A stretch of DNA of 39,069 nucleotides from Pseudomonadota bacterium (lineage in GTDB: Bacteria; Myxococcota_A; Polyangia; Fen-1088). Both the position numbers and the translations under genes were made by a program. Below, piece after piece: positions 22,973 to 33,400 of this stretch. How positions within the stretch are numbered: position 1 is the stretch's first letter; every line of letters starts with the position of its first letter. The notes beneath the pieces were generated by a model. The model searched no databases. It was not told the DNA's origin and saw nothing but the letters and a program-made list of their open reading frames with translations. The DNA lies in assembly GCA_017881245.1 (NCBI GenBank), contig JADGRC010000226.1, positions 1 to 39,069 on the forward strand, written 5' to 3'.

Positions 22973-25900
22973 ATGACCCGTCCATCGGTAGGCAACATTT
23001 CCAGGTTTTTTCGGGTGGGCACGACTGTGGCGTTGTTGGCGGCGGCGGTGGGTTGTGCCGGCAAGGAAGACATCGACCGATCGCAGCCGGACAAGATCGC
23101 CAAGGCGCTCTTGTTCAACGCGGACGGGTCGGCGAAGAAGTTCTACTACCGCTGGACCATTGTCGATGTTCCGACGACCAACGGCTGGGCTTACGAGGGC
23201 ACCCAGGGGTCGATGGACAAGGTCACGTTCAAGATCACCCAGGATCAACTGATCGGCTATCGAGCGTACGACTATGCCCCCGGAATCGAGAACGCGATAA
23301 CGGGCGGCGCGAACAACACCGACGCGCCTGTCTTTTCCTTCAAGATCACGTCGCACTTCGACGTCAAACGAGAATACAACCCGGGCACGGGCGAACAGAC
23401 CAACGTCATCAGCGAAAACACCACCGACCGTGATTGGTCCGAGCGCGAGTTCATGCGGGTGGATTGGTCGACCGACAAACTGGCGAACCCGCTGATGGAT
23501 ATTTCGCTGCAGCCGTCGGCTTCCGCGGATGGGACCCCCGGATCGGCAAACGTCGGAACCTCGGCGATCAGCGAGGTCGAGATCACGAACCCTGGGCGCG
23601 CCATCTACACCAAGGACTACCTGGATGTCACGGTGCAGACACAGGCGACTCCCGACTACGCCGCATGCACGAAGTTGGCGGCGCCCGATGACGTGGGACC
23701 GTGGAGCTGCGGACCGGCCAAGGTCAGCCTGAGGCATTCGTTCATGGCGGTCAAGGACGGCGAATACCAACCGCTCGAGTATCCCGACCGTCAGCCGCTG
23801 TTGGATGCCTCGCAAAAGCCCATTTCGGTCGTGTGGACGAGCAGCGGTCCGCACACCTGCGACGACCCAACGCTATCCCAGACCGGGGGAACGTACAGCG
23901 GCGCGGACTGCACTCACGTGGGCGCCGACGAGTTCAGCAAGTTCGGATTCTTCCGGACCGTGCGCCAGTACTACGACCGCAAGTTGGGCGCCAACGAGCT
24001 GACCCGTAAGTACCTGGCGAATCGCTGGAACATCTGGCAAAAGACGATCGATCGGGATACGAACGGGAGCCCGAAGCTGAACGCGGATGGTACGCCCGCG
24101 CTCATCAAGGAGGAAAACCGCACGCCTCGCGAGATTCCGTACTACTTGAATGTCGAGTTTCCCGACGACGATCCCATGCTGATGGACAGCGCAAAGCAGG
24201 TCGTTGCCGAATGGAACGACGCCATGAAACGCACCGTGGCCGGTCTGCAGTTGTCGGCGAAGGCACTCGCAAAGGCGCAGACATCGGACGGGGTCATCCC
24301 CGAGGCCACCGTCGTCGCCGCCGCCGCAAGTATCCCCGACATTTTCGTGCTGAAGACGAACTCCTGCAATGTCGACGGGGTCAAGACCTACCTGACCAGC
24401 CACCCCGACATGGTCTCGCTCGTCAAGGACAAGACGTCAAAGGTCTCCCCCGCGATTGATCCGACCGCGGTCACCAAGAGCAATTTGGTGCCCATCTGCA
24501 CGGCGCTCGAGGCGCTGACGCAAACGCTCGACGACAAGGACACCAAGAAGTTCTCTTGGCAGCGCAACGGCGATCTGCGCTATTCGTTCGTCTACTGGGT
24601 GGACCGGCCCCAGGGATCGTCGTCAGCGCCGCTCGGATACGGACCGTCGTCGCCTGATCCCGAGACGGGCGAAATCGTGTCGGCGACCCTGTACCTCTAC
24701 GGAGCCGCGCTCGACACGTATACCCAATTCGCGGCCGACAGCGTGGATCTGCTGAACGGAAAGTTGTCCTCGAACGATCTGTTGTCGGGCAAGCGCGTCT
24801 CCGACATTATCAAGGAGACCGCCGCGAATCGACAGCAGCGCGACGCATTCGTCCTCACGTCCGAGGCCCGCGACTACGCGCACGCTTTGGCGTCCTCGGG
24901 GGGGGTGCCCGGAGCCCGACCGGCCCTGTCGAATCCCGTCCCCGGTGCCCCATCGTCCACGTCATCGTCCCGTCTGGTCACGGTCGACCCGTTCGCCGTG
25001 GACGCAAAACTGGCAGCTCTCAAGGGCACGCCGGTTGAACAGATGATGATGACCGAGGACATCCTGTCAGCGTTTGTTCCCAACTACATTCCCGGACGAA
25101 CCAATATCCAAGACATCCCGGCGCAGGATCTGGCCAAGGCATCGCCCTCAAGCTGGATGGGCGAATCGGCGCGCCAGGCCCGCCGCGATCGAGCGCAAAA
25201 ACTGGCTATCAATGGATGCGTCCTGACGGCCGACTTCGCCGACGACGCCATCTTGGGGACGGCGCTGCAACTGGCGGACTTGTCGGGTGACGTGCTGTTC
25301 AAGACGTTGCGGGCCAGTATTTTTCGTGGTCTGGCCGATCACGAGATGGGTCACACGATGGGACTGCGACACAACTTCGCCGGCTCGACGGACGCCCTCA
25401 ACTACGGCAAGCAGTACTGGGACATCCGGACCAACATGGCGCCGGAAGACTGGGCCAAGAATTCCCTGCCCGAGCATCAGTACTCGACGGTCATGGACTA
25501 CGGCGCCCGATTCAACACCGATGTCTCGGGGCTGGGTCGTTATGACTATGCCGCTATTCGTTTCGGCTACGGCCAGCTAATCGACATCATGCCGACTGCC
25601 ACCAGCGCGGCCAATCAACTGAGCTACGATTTGTTCTTCGGCGACTACAAGAAAATTCCGGACATGGTGGGCGGCGTGGACAAGCTGGAAGATACCGCCA
25701 TCATGCCCTACAAGATCTCCGTGGCGAACCTCCAGGACGGTTACCAGAATCTGGCCTCCAACATGGGTAAGTTCGGAATCTTTCCGGAGCGTCCGTACAA
25801 GTTCTGCAGCGACGAATTCGAGGGGAACCTGGACTGCAAACAATGGGACCAGGGTGCCAACCAGCAGGAGATCGTCAACAACGTCATCGACCTTTTCAAG

Positions 25901-27115
25901 AACTACTACGTGTTTAACGGTTATCAGCGTGGGAGGCTCACCTGGAGCATAAACAGCTATCTGACCCGATTGAGCGGTCGTTACTTCAATCGTTTCAGCG
26001 AAGCGTTTCAGTTCTACTACTTCTTCGGTGACTCGTTCTCGGGGTCGGCGCTGTCGGATGACTTGTTGTCGGCCGCGATCTTGTCGCTCAATACTCTGGG
26101 GGAGGTTCTGGAGACGCCCGAACCTGGCCTGCACTGCGCGACTGACAGCAGTCCCGATGTCTTGGCCGTCAGCCAGGGCTTCGGCACGCAGACCTGTCAC
26201 AACGACGCGCCGGAGATGACCATCAGCCTACCCGATGGCAAGCCGTACTACATCGACTTTTCGGACGACTACTACTATCGAATCACGCGTGCCGGATCAC
26301 TGTACGAAAAGCTCGCCGCCCTACAGGCTCTGACCAGCACGCAATCGCGCTTTTTCCGAGTAGACAACTTTGCCGACCAGGACCGTTACTCGATCAACTA
26401 CTATCGCCTGTTCAAGGACCAGATGCTGACCCTTCTGTCGGGCGTGATCCGCAATGATCCGACCGCATACGGCGGATACGTGGCAAGCGGGGTGTACAAG
26501 CCGGCGCCGGTCGTGGATCCCAGTATTTTCGGCAAGGCCACCTATCCCATGCCTGAATACATGCTGCCCACGGCCAAACGGGTAGACACGCCTGTCAACA
26601 AGACCATCCGGTACTTCGCGCTGGGATTGGCGCTGGCCCAACTGGACACAACGTGGGATAGCACGCTCGATTTCGGGAGCTATGCCAACGTCACTCTGAA
26701 GGGATCGAACGACGATCTGACCTATGCGCCCGGAACGACGGTGGTCGAGTTCTCCGATCCGACTTCCCATCAGGTCTATCACGCGGCGCAAATCGATCCC
26801 ACTCGACCGGGGATTGGGGTCACCGTGCTCCAGGAGTTGAACCAGATCGCTGGCGTACCAGGAACCCCCGGTACTTTGCCAAAGAAGTACGGCACATCGG
26901 GCGGACAACCCCTGCCTGATTGGTACACCGCAAAAGGCAACATGGCCGCCGCGCAAGCGGCCGCGGCTCAGAACACCGACATGACCAAGTCAGCGGCTAT
27001 TCAGACGGCGTACACGAATGCTGTGGAGATATTCAATGCGGTCGACTACACCCTGAACTATCGGATCGACCTATTGGGTGACATACGCACCTTCCGACGC
27101 GCGTTCCTCCAGTAG
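22973..27115 (+). CDS. Giant zincin lipoprotein (met-zincin, HExxHxxGLRH)
   Basis: This 1380-residue protein begins at an ATG with GTAGGAGGATTGAG upstream. The signal peptide ends in AAAVGC (Cys28 lipidated). The metal site is HEMGHTMGLRH at residues 790-800, an extended zinc-binding motif with a third His. It is followed by YSTVMDYG with the Met-turn Met841, as in the Met_zincin/DUF4953 group of large exported proteases. The N-terminal 750 residues contain beta-rich stretches of unknown fold, with frequent Asp and Tyr. The C-terminal 500 residues are rich in Tyr/Phe and helical. It is likely an active zinc protease attached to the outer membrane, in an operon with the barrel protein just upstream. 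The substrate cannot be inferred. The length is at the upper end of the family. Confidence 0.85.
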   Translation: MTRPSVGNISRFFRVGTTVALLAAAVGCAGKEDIDRSQPDKIAKALLFNADGSAKKFYYRWTIVDVPTTNGWAYEGTQGSMDKVTFKITQDQLIGYRAYDYAPGIENAITGGANNTDAPVFSFKITSHFDVKREYNPGTGEQTNVISENTTDRDWSEREFMRVDWSTDKLANPLMDISLQPSASADGTPGSANVGTSAISEVEITNPGRAIYTKDYLDVTVQTQATPDYAACTKLAAPDDVGPWSCGPAKVSLRHSFMAVKDGEYQPLEYPDRQPLLDASQKPISVVWTSSGPHTCDDPTLSQTGGTYSGADCTHVGADEFSKFGFFRTVRQYYDRKLGANELTRKYLANRWNIWQKTIDRDTNGSPKLNADGTPALIKEENRTPREIPYYLNVEFPDDDPMLMDSAKQVVAEWNDAMKRTVAGLQLSAKALAKAQTSDGVIPEATVVAAAASIPDIFVLKTNSCNVDGVKTYLTSHPDMVSLVKDKTSKVSPAIDPTAVTKSNLVPICTALEALTQTLDDKDTKKFSWQRNGDLRYSFVYWVDRPQGSSSAPLGYGPSSPDPETGEIVSATLYLYGAALDTYTQFAADSVDLLNGKLSSNDLLSGKRVSDIIKETAANRQQRDAFVLTSEARDYAHALASSGGVPGARPALSNPVPGAPSSTSSSRLVTVDPFAVDAKLAALKGTPVEQMMMTEDILSAFVPNYIPGRTNIQDIPAQDLAKASPSSWMGESARQARRDRAQKLAINGCVLTADFADDAILGTALQLADLSGDVLFKTLRASIFRGLADHEMGHTMGLRHNFAGSTDALNYGKQYWDIRTNMAPEDWAKNSLPEHQYSTVMDYGARFNTDVSGLGRYDYAAIRFGYGQLIDIMPTATSAANQLSYDLFFGDYKKIPDMVGGVDKLEDTAIMPYKISVANLQDGYQNLASNMGKFGIFPERPYKFCSDEFEGNLDCKQWDQGANQQEIVNNVIDLFKNYYVFNGYQRGRLTWSINSYLTRLSGRYFNRFSEAFQFYYFFGDSFSGSALSDDLLSAAILSLNTLGEVLETPEPGLHCATDSSPDVLAVSQGFGTQTCHNDAPEMTISLPDGKPYYIDFSDDYYYRITRAGSLYEKLAALQALTSTQSRFFRVDNFADQDRYSINYYRLFKDQMLTLLSGVIRNDPTAYGGYVASGVYKPAPVVDPSIFGKATYPMPEYMLPTAKRVDTPVNKTIRYFALGLALAQLDTTWDSTLDFGSYANVTLKGSNDDLTYAPGTTVVEFSDPTSHQVYHAAQIDPTRPGIGVTVLQELNQIAGVPGTPGTLPKKYGTSGGQPLPDWYTAKGNMAAAQAAAAQNTDMTKSAAIQTAYTNAVEIFNAVDYTLNYRIDLLGDIRTFRRAFLQ

Positions 27116-27137
27116 ATTCCCTACTGGGGCAGGTTAG

Positions 27138-29801
27138 TTAGCGGATCTGAAGATCGAAGGGAAGGCGAGCGTCGATGCCCTCGCCTGGGCCCAACAAGTA
27201 TGGAGCCGCAAGTCTGAGCGCGGATTTCACCGGTTCCGCCAGGCTTGATGGGGGAAAGGGCGAGGGCGCGCCATCGGCATTTGCTTGCGGAAGCCCGAGT
27301 ATCCTTTGGAGAACCGTGCTGTTTGGTCGCGGCAGGATCACGAGATCAGGCGTCTCGCGGTAGGTCAACGGAACGGCGCCGAGGGCCGCTGCTCGATCGA
27401 TGGCGGCAATGACGCCGCCAAAGTCGTCCACCAGGCCCAAGGGGCGGGCCTGGGCGCCGGTCCAGACGTGGCCACGACCGACCTCATCCACGCGCGCGGG
27501 CGTGACACCCCGAGATTTCCGTCCCGTTGCGACGGTGGCAACAAACAGGTCGTAGAGGTGCCGAATCTTTCGCTCGGTCATTGCGCGCTCGTCGGCGGTC
27601 CAGGGCCTATAGGGTGCCTGCTGGTCGGCGTGAGGTCCCCGCCGCACCACCTCGACGTTGATCGACAGCATCGACAGCAGGCGCGCCACGTCCAGTTTGA
27701 ACCCAAAGATACCTATCGACCCTGTCGTGGTTGAGGGCTCGGCGAAAATAACATCCGCCGGCGCGGATACGTAGTATCCCCCCGAAGCGGCGACGTCCGC
27801 CATGGATGCCACGACGGGCTTTCCCGCCGCGCGGACGCGCGAGACCGCGCGCGCGATGACGTCGGAGGAAAACGCCGAGCCACCAGGGCTGTTCACGCGC
27901 AGGACGACCGCGCGGATATCCGGATCGCGACGACATTCCTCCAGCGCGTCGACCAGCGTATCGGCGCCGGCGACGTCTCCCAGTCCGAGCGGGAAATGGT
28001 GGCTGGGTCCATCGCTGATCGTCCCGTCCAGCAAGATCACGGCGACCCGCGAGCGGGACCAGCGCGGCGAACGAAGCGGCGCCGGGTCGGAATCGAGAAC
28101 ATCGATTGCGCCAAGTCCCAGGAAATCTCGAAGGTACTGCTCGATCTCATGATCGTCGCGGACCGCGTCCACCAACCCCGCGCGTTGTGCCTCGTCGGGT
28201 GTGAACGTTCCCACGCTGATCAACTCATCCAGGCGCGCGACGTCCAGGGCCAAACTGGGTTTGGGTGACAATCCCGACCCGGCTAACGCCGACGCGCGCC
28301 CCGCCGCGATGCCGGACAGGATGCGAGCGTGGACATCGTCCAGCAGGGCGTTGCGATTTTGCCGCACGGGATCGGACTGGCTGGTCATGACATACGGTTC
28401 CATCGCTCCTTTGAATTCGGCGATGCGAACCAAGTCCACGTTCACGCCCAGACGGTCCATGGCGCCCTTGTAGAACGTCACGGCGTGCGCGAGTCCTGCG
28501 AAAGTCATCCCACCCGCGGGATGCATCACCACGCGGTCGCACGCGCTCGCCAAGTACGTGTCGCGCATCGACGCGTTGGTCACATACGCGATGACCTTCT
28601 TACCCCGCCCCCGCGCTTCCGCTATCAGATCGCGCAATTCTTCGATACGGCCAAAGCCGAGTTCGGTTCCCTGGACATTCAAGAGCAAGGCGGCTGTTGT
28701 CGTATCGCGCGCCGCGTGTCGCAGCAGCAAGGCCAGGTTCAAGAATTCGCGATCCGAGTCGGTTCCTTCCATTTTGACACGGGCCACGCGGCCCGAGCTG
28801 GTGGAGGAGCTGTTTCTCTCGGTGCTGGACCGCCAGGCCGCCGAGGCGCCCCAATTTTCGCCGCCCGCGCCCGACGGCGTGAACGAGCGCCGAGCCGCCA
28901 AGAGCAGCGCACCGTGATCGAAATCAAGGGCGAATCCGACGGTCGTCCGCCAATCGGTACCAGAGTCAAACGCCGACGACAGGACGTCGGAGCGGCGCGG
29001 CGCTAGCTCTACTTCGGCGAAGAGCCGCCACGCCGTGCCCGGGCGGGCGGCCAAACGCAAACGCGTTCCCACCCTTGACCACGGAGCGCCGCCGACGTGC
29101 AGCACGGCCGCGGAGAGCTCCAGTCGATCCGTGCCGGTCGGTCTCAGCGCCAACTCGCTGACCCAGCGGCGGGAAAGCCTATCCGCCGCGGCCGAAAGCC
29201 GCGGCCGGGCGAAGTCCTCGAGCACCAGTGCCCCGGCCACCCATCCGAAGGGCCGCCAGCCAACGCCGGCGTCGAATGTGTCGGTCCCGCCGACACGGCC
29301 ACCAAACAGATGAGCCCAGCTGGCCCCAATTCCGAATCTGCGCCCGCCAACCCCATATCCAAGTTGGAATTTACCGTGACCCGGCACGGCACCGCCGCCG
29401 CTGGCTGCGATCCCGTGTACGCCAAGCCCAACCCCGCCGCCTCCCCAGACCGGCGCGGCAAGGAACAGCGCCGCCCCCCTGCCCGGCATGGCCGCCTCGG
29501 CTCGCCAAAGGTTTCCGACTAGGGTCGTGGTCCCCGCGGTGATTAGGGGTAACTGGCCGGGGTTCAGTTCGACAGCGGTCGCATCCGCCTCGCCAGCCCG
29601 AGCCCCATCAGGCACGTACACGCCACGCGTCGGACGGAAGGTCGCGTCTGGAAAGTCTCCCCCCGATTGTCCGTACGCGACCCGTGCGAGGGTGGCCAGA
29701 AAGAAGACTGGCGGCAGGAGCAGCGCCGTCGCCGCGGCGGAATTCCGTCGCCGGCACGCTTGAGGGTGCGCTTGGGATCGTGGGCGGGGGAGATAAGTCA
29801 T
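27138..29801 (-). CDS. sppA: SppA-type signal peptide peptidase with beta-rich N-terminal half
   Basis: SppA is a Ser/Lys-dyad protease that degrades cleaved signal peptides in the periplasmic face of the membrane. The 887-residue product contains both SppA half-domains. The first, about residues 345-560, carries the catalytic Lys464 in RIAEFKGAMEPYV. The second, about 580-800, carries the nucleophile Ser642 in VNSPGGSAFSSDVI, followed by AASGGYYVSAPAD and TTTGSIGIFG. The 178-residue Lys-Ser spacing agrees with the long, 67K-type form. Before these lie about 300 residues not found in E. coli SppA: a signal peptide (to about VAYG) and Gly/Trp-rich repeated strands (LAAPVWGGGGVGLGVHGIAA, RRFGIGASWAHLFGGRV) that look like an outer-membrane-type barrel. 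It is divergent from the SCP2-like gene, with a gap of 34 bp. Confidence 0.88.
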   Translation of the reverse strand: MTYLPRPRSQAHPQACRRRNSAAATALLLPPVFFLATLARVAYGQSGGDFPDATFRPTRGVYVPDGARAGEADATAVELNPGQLPLITAGTTTLVGNLWRAEAAMPGRGAALFLAAPVWGGGGVGLGVHGIAASGGGAVPGHGKFQLGYGVGGRRFGIGASWAHLFGGRVGGTDTFDAGVGWRPFGWVAGALVLEDFARPRLSAAADRLSRRWVSELALRPTGTDRLELSAAVLHVGGAPWSRVGTRLRLAARPGTAWRLFAEVELAPRRSDVLSSAFDSGTDWRTTVGFALDFDHGALLLAARRSFTPSGAGGENWGASAAWRSSTERNSSSTSSGRVARVKMEGTDSDREFLNLALLLRHAARDTTTAALLLNVQGTELGFGRIEELRDLIAEARGRGKKVIAYVTNASMRDTYLASACDRVVMHPAGGMTFAGLAHAVTFYKGAMDRLGVNVDLVRIAEFKGAMEPYVMTSQSDPVRQNRNALLDDVHARILSGIAAGRASALAGSGLSPKPSLALDVARLDELISVGTFTPDEAQRAGLVDAVRDDHEIEQYLRDFLGLGAIDVLDSDPAPLRSPRWSRSRVAVILLDGTISDGPSHHFPLGLGDVAGADTLVDALEECRRDPDIRAVVLRVNSPGGSAFSSDVIARAVSRVRAAGKPVVASMADVAASGGYYVSAPADVIFAEPSTTTGSIGIFGFKLDVARLLSMLSINVEVVRRGPHADQQAPYRPWTADERAMTERKIRHLYDLFVATVATGRKSRGVTPARVDEVGRGHVWTGAQARPLGLVDDFGGVIAAIDRAAALGAVPLTYRETPDLVILPRPNSTVLQRILGLPQANADGAPSPFPPSSLAEPVKSALRLAAPYLLGPGEGIDARLPFDLQIR

Positions 29802-29835
29802 TCAGGCCTGGCGAGGGAGTATAGTCGTCTGCTGG

Positions 29836-30447
29836 ATGAGTAACTGGGATCGACCGCCGGCGGGCATTCCCACCGCCGATTTTTTCGAGGCCTGGCTACC
29901 GGATGCGTACGCGGCCACGGGCCGACGGGCGCCGGCAAACGCTCCGCTCGTGCGCGCCACGCTGTCGGGCGCCGGCGGCGGCGCGTGGGACATCGAATGC
30001 GACGACGACCGTCTGATTGTCACCCCGACATCGGCGAATCCGCCCGATGTTTGGCTGCGCCAACCGGCCAAGGACTTCAGGGCGGCGTTCGACGGCGATC
30101 CCCAGCTGCCGGCTCTGATGCCGCCCGGTTGGAGCGCATTGGATCTGCTATTTCTGGATCCGCGCGACGCCGATATGCTGACGCAGATCTCAGGGCGGGT
30201 CCTGGTCGAGATCACCGGCCGGAGCGCGCGGCGGTGGTCGCTCGATATGGCGGTCGGCAAGGCGGGCGTGACCGCGGGTCGCCCGCGAACGACGATTCGT
30301 CTCGACGGCAGTACGTTCGAAGGTCTCCAGACGGGGTCGCTTCCGCCGATGCAGGCGTTGCTGGGTGGCCGGTTGACCATCGAGGGCGACCGGCCACTGG
30401 CCATGCAACTGCTCTTACTGCTCGGAAGCCGCCTCGCCCGACGTTGA
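29836..30447 (+). CDS. SCP2 sterol-carrier-like domain protein
   Basis: The 203-residue product starts at an ATG in CTGGATGAGTAAC. Its C-terminal part (TTIRLDGSTFEGLQTGSLPP, then GRLTIEGDRPLAMQLLLLL) matches the lipid-binding SCP2 fold, in which a helix and strand close a hydrophobic tunnel. The N-terminal half also looks SCP2-like, with beta strands and WDIECDDDRLIV. SCP2 proteins bind fatty acyl chains or sterols and often assist lipid-metabolic enzymes in the cytoplasm. No lipid-metabolism gene is nearby. The 3' end overlaps the convergent double-kinase gene by 33 bp. Confidence 0.72.
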   Translation: MSNWDRPPAGIPTADFFEAWLPDAYAATGRRAPANAPLVRATLSGAGGGAWDIECDDDRLIVTPTSANPPDVWLRQPAKDFRAAFDGDPQLPALMPPGWSALDLLFLDPRDADMLTQISGRVLVEITGRSARRWSLDMAVGKAGVTAGRPRTTIRLDGSTFEGLQTGSLPPMQALLGGRLTIEGDRPLAMQLLLLLGSRLARR

Positions 30448-33400
30448 TTCGCCGCCGTCATCCGATGAGTCGACCGCCGGATGGTGCAGTTGCCGGCGCG
30501 AACGAATGACTCGTCGTTTTAGGCGCGCATCGCGCGGGCTCTCGGCAAGTGCCTTCGTGAACTCACCGAGAGCGGCGCCGAAATCATTCTGGGCATAGAA
30601 CGCCTCGCCGAGCAAGGCATGGGCACCCCGACTCGGTCCGCTCGGATCCACAAGAGCGAGCGCCTCCCTTGCCTTGTGACTCGCGATGTTCCACCTGTAA
30701 ACCTTCACGTCCATCCAACCCGAAGCCACCAAGGCCTCGGCCAGGAGGGCCTTCGCCGCGGCGTCGCCTTTGGCGGCCACGGGACGAAGCACGGCGACTG
30801 CATCGTCGGGGGCGCCCGTTGAGAGGGCCGCGCGTGCGCGATCGAGCGGTGGAGTCTGGACGATTTCTGGACCGCCCCGAGGCGGGGTGAGGACGACGGG
30901 CTCGGATGCCCGACGAGCCGCGGAGGGCCCGGGCTCTGACAACGGCAACGATGGTGTCGGCGCCGCTACGTGCGAGCCTCGGCTCTCCGCGGGAACGGAC
31001 AAAGATGTAGCGGTCGCGCCAGAGCGATTGGTCGTCGGAGCATCTGCTCGCCTTCGTGATCGATGTACCCAATCGCGTGCGAATTCGGGTCCTCCGGTTG
31101 TGACGGCCCATGTCGCCGCGGCGCCGATCGCAACCACCCCGAAGAGAAATGCCATGGACCTGGGCGCGCGAGGCGGCTCAATCCGCTCCATGCTTCGATT
31201 CGCGTCCCCTTGCCCTCCGACACCCATCGGGTCTACGGCCACATCCTCGGGCAGTTGGACACCCTCGGACGGCGAGAGATCGGCCTCCAACAGCTTCTCG
31301 AAATCAGGCGCCACCGTGCGGCTCACCCCCGGCGGCGACAGCTTGCGCGCCCGCACAGACAGCGGCAAAGAGTGGTCGCCGTCCTTCGCGGGATTCGGCC
31401 GCTCGCTTTTGTCGCTTCGGGCGGCGGCCTGGCCGGCAGCCGGACCGCCCGCCGATGGTCCATGGTCTTCGTGCGATTCGGCTGTGGGCGCCAAAGACCG
31501 CGATGGACGCCAGACAATCGTGGCCAATTGCTGTTCCAAACGCGCCATCGTCTGAGGCCGGCGTTCTGGATCCGCCGCCAACGCGCCAAGAATGATCACG
31601 TCCAGGTCCGCCGGGATATCCGGCCGCCCGCTTCGCAGCGAGGGTAACGGCTGTCGCTTGGCGTCGAGCATCGCCTGATGCGACGATTGGCCGCGAAACG
31701 GCGGCGCGCCGATCAGCATCTCATGCAGGAGCGCGCCCAGGGCGTATACGTCGGTTCGCCGATCGACTGGCCTTCCTTGCGCCTGCTCGGGAGCCATGTA
31801 TTCGGGCGTTCCCATGGCCATCCCGGGATTGGTCAAGCGCCGCGATTCGCCGGACAGATTGCGCGCGACACCAAAATCCAACACCTTTACGAAATCCGTC
31901 CGTCCATCCCGCGCGACCAAGAAAATATTCTCGGGCTTCAGATCACGGTGAATGATGCCCTTGGCGTGCGCCGCCTCAAGCGCCTGGCAAATCTGCGCCG
32001 CGATCCCCACGGCCCGCACGACGTCGATCCGCCCCTCCCGGGCCAGCACATCGGCGAGATCCACTCCCTGCAGCAGCTCCATGACGAAGTAGGCGCACCC
32101 TTCCTCCGTCGCTCCGAAATCCGTCACCTCGACAATGTGGGGGTGTCCCACCTGAGACGCCGCGCGCGCCTCGCGCCGGAACCGCTCGACCAACTGTTCT
32201 TCCCCCGTGAACATGCGATGCAGGATCTTCACCGCGACCTTCTTGCCAATCTCGACGTGCCGGGCCTCGTACACGGTCCCCATCCCCCCCTCGCCAATCC
32301 GCTTGTCAACGTGATAGCGGTTGTCGATCACACGTCCGACGAACGTCTGCGCCGCCGCCTCCTCACCTGCCTCCTTTCGCTTGCGCCAGACCTTCGTGGG
32401 AGCATCGGCAACCGAAGACTGCTCGACTGTCCCGCGCCCGTGTGAATCCGCGCGCGCCCGCAGCGCCGAAACGTGCAACGACTCCCGAGGGGCCTCCACC
32501 ATCCGCAGAACCTTGGCGCCAATCGGCGTCGACGGCGCCGTTCGATCGCCGTCCCTCGAAGGGGACAGTCCCCCAGGAACGAAGGCACCCACCGCGGACG
32601 AGGTGGCGGGGGGAATCACGGTGGTGCGGGGCGTGCTCGATTCGGGGCTCGGCTCGCCACGAAACCGAGGCAATGTCTCGGTCAGCAAACGCTCCCGCTC
32701 GGCGGCCTCCTCGTTTACGACTCCACGATAGAGCCCCCGCAGAAACCCCGCGATGCGCTCTGAGTCGGCGCGTGGGGCCACGCGGGTCATCACGTCGGAC
32801 AGCGCCTCGCGCAACTCCTCCGCGGACTGGAATCGCAAGGTCCGATCGGCGGCAAGCGCTTTCAACACGATCGCGTCCAGCTCGGGGACAATCCACGGTG
32901 CGCGCGTCGATGGTGGCTGGGTCTTCGGATTGCGCACCAACGAGAGCGACGTCACGGGATCCAGCCCCGCGAGTTGCAGATAAGGCTGCCCCGTCAAGAG
33001 TTCCCAGAGCATGATGCCCAGGCTGTAAACGTCGGTGCGGGCATCCGCGACCTCACCTCGCGCCTGCTCCGGCGCCAAGTACGAGGCGCGCCCGAACACC
33101 ACGCCCGGGGCGGTGTGTTCCTGCTTCAAAATGCTGCGGGCCAGGCCGAAATCGGTCAGCTTCACCTCGCCGAAATAGCTCAACAGGATGTTCGGCGGCG
33201 CCACATCCCGGTGCACGAGCCGAAGTCCGGCATATGAGTGAACGTACGCCAGGGCGCGCGCGATCTCGCGCGCCACGACCAACGCCACCTCCACCGGAAT
33301 CCGGGTGCGCGTACGTACGCACCGGTTCCAGATCTCGCGCAGATCCTTGCCTTCGACCAACTCCATGGCGATGAACAGCTCACCACCCACGTCGCCCGCG

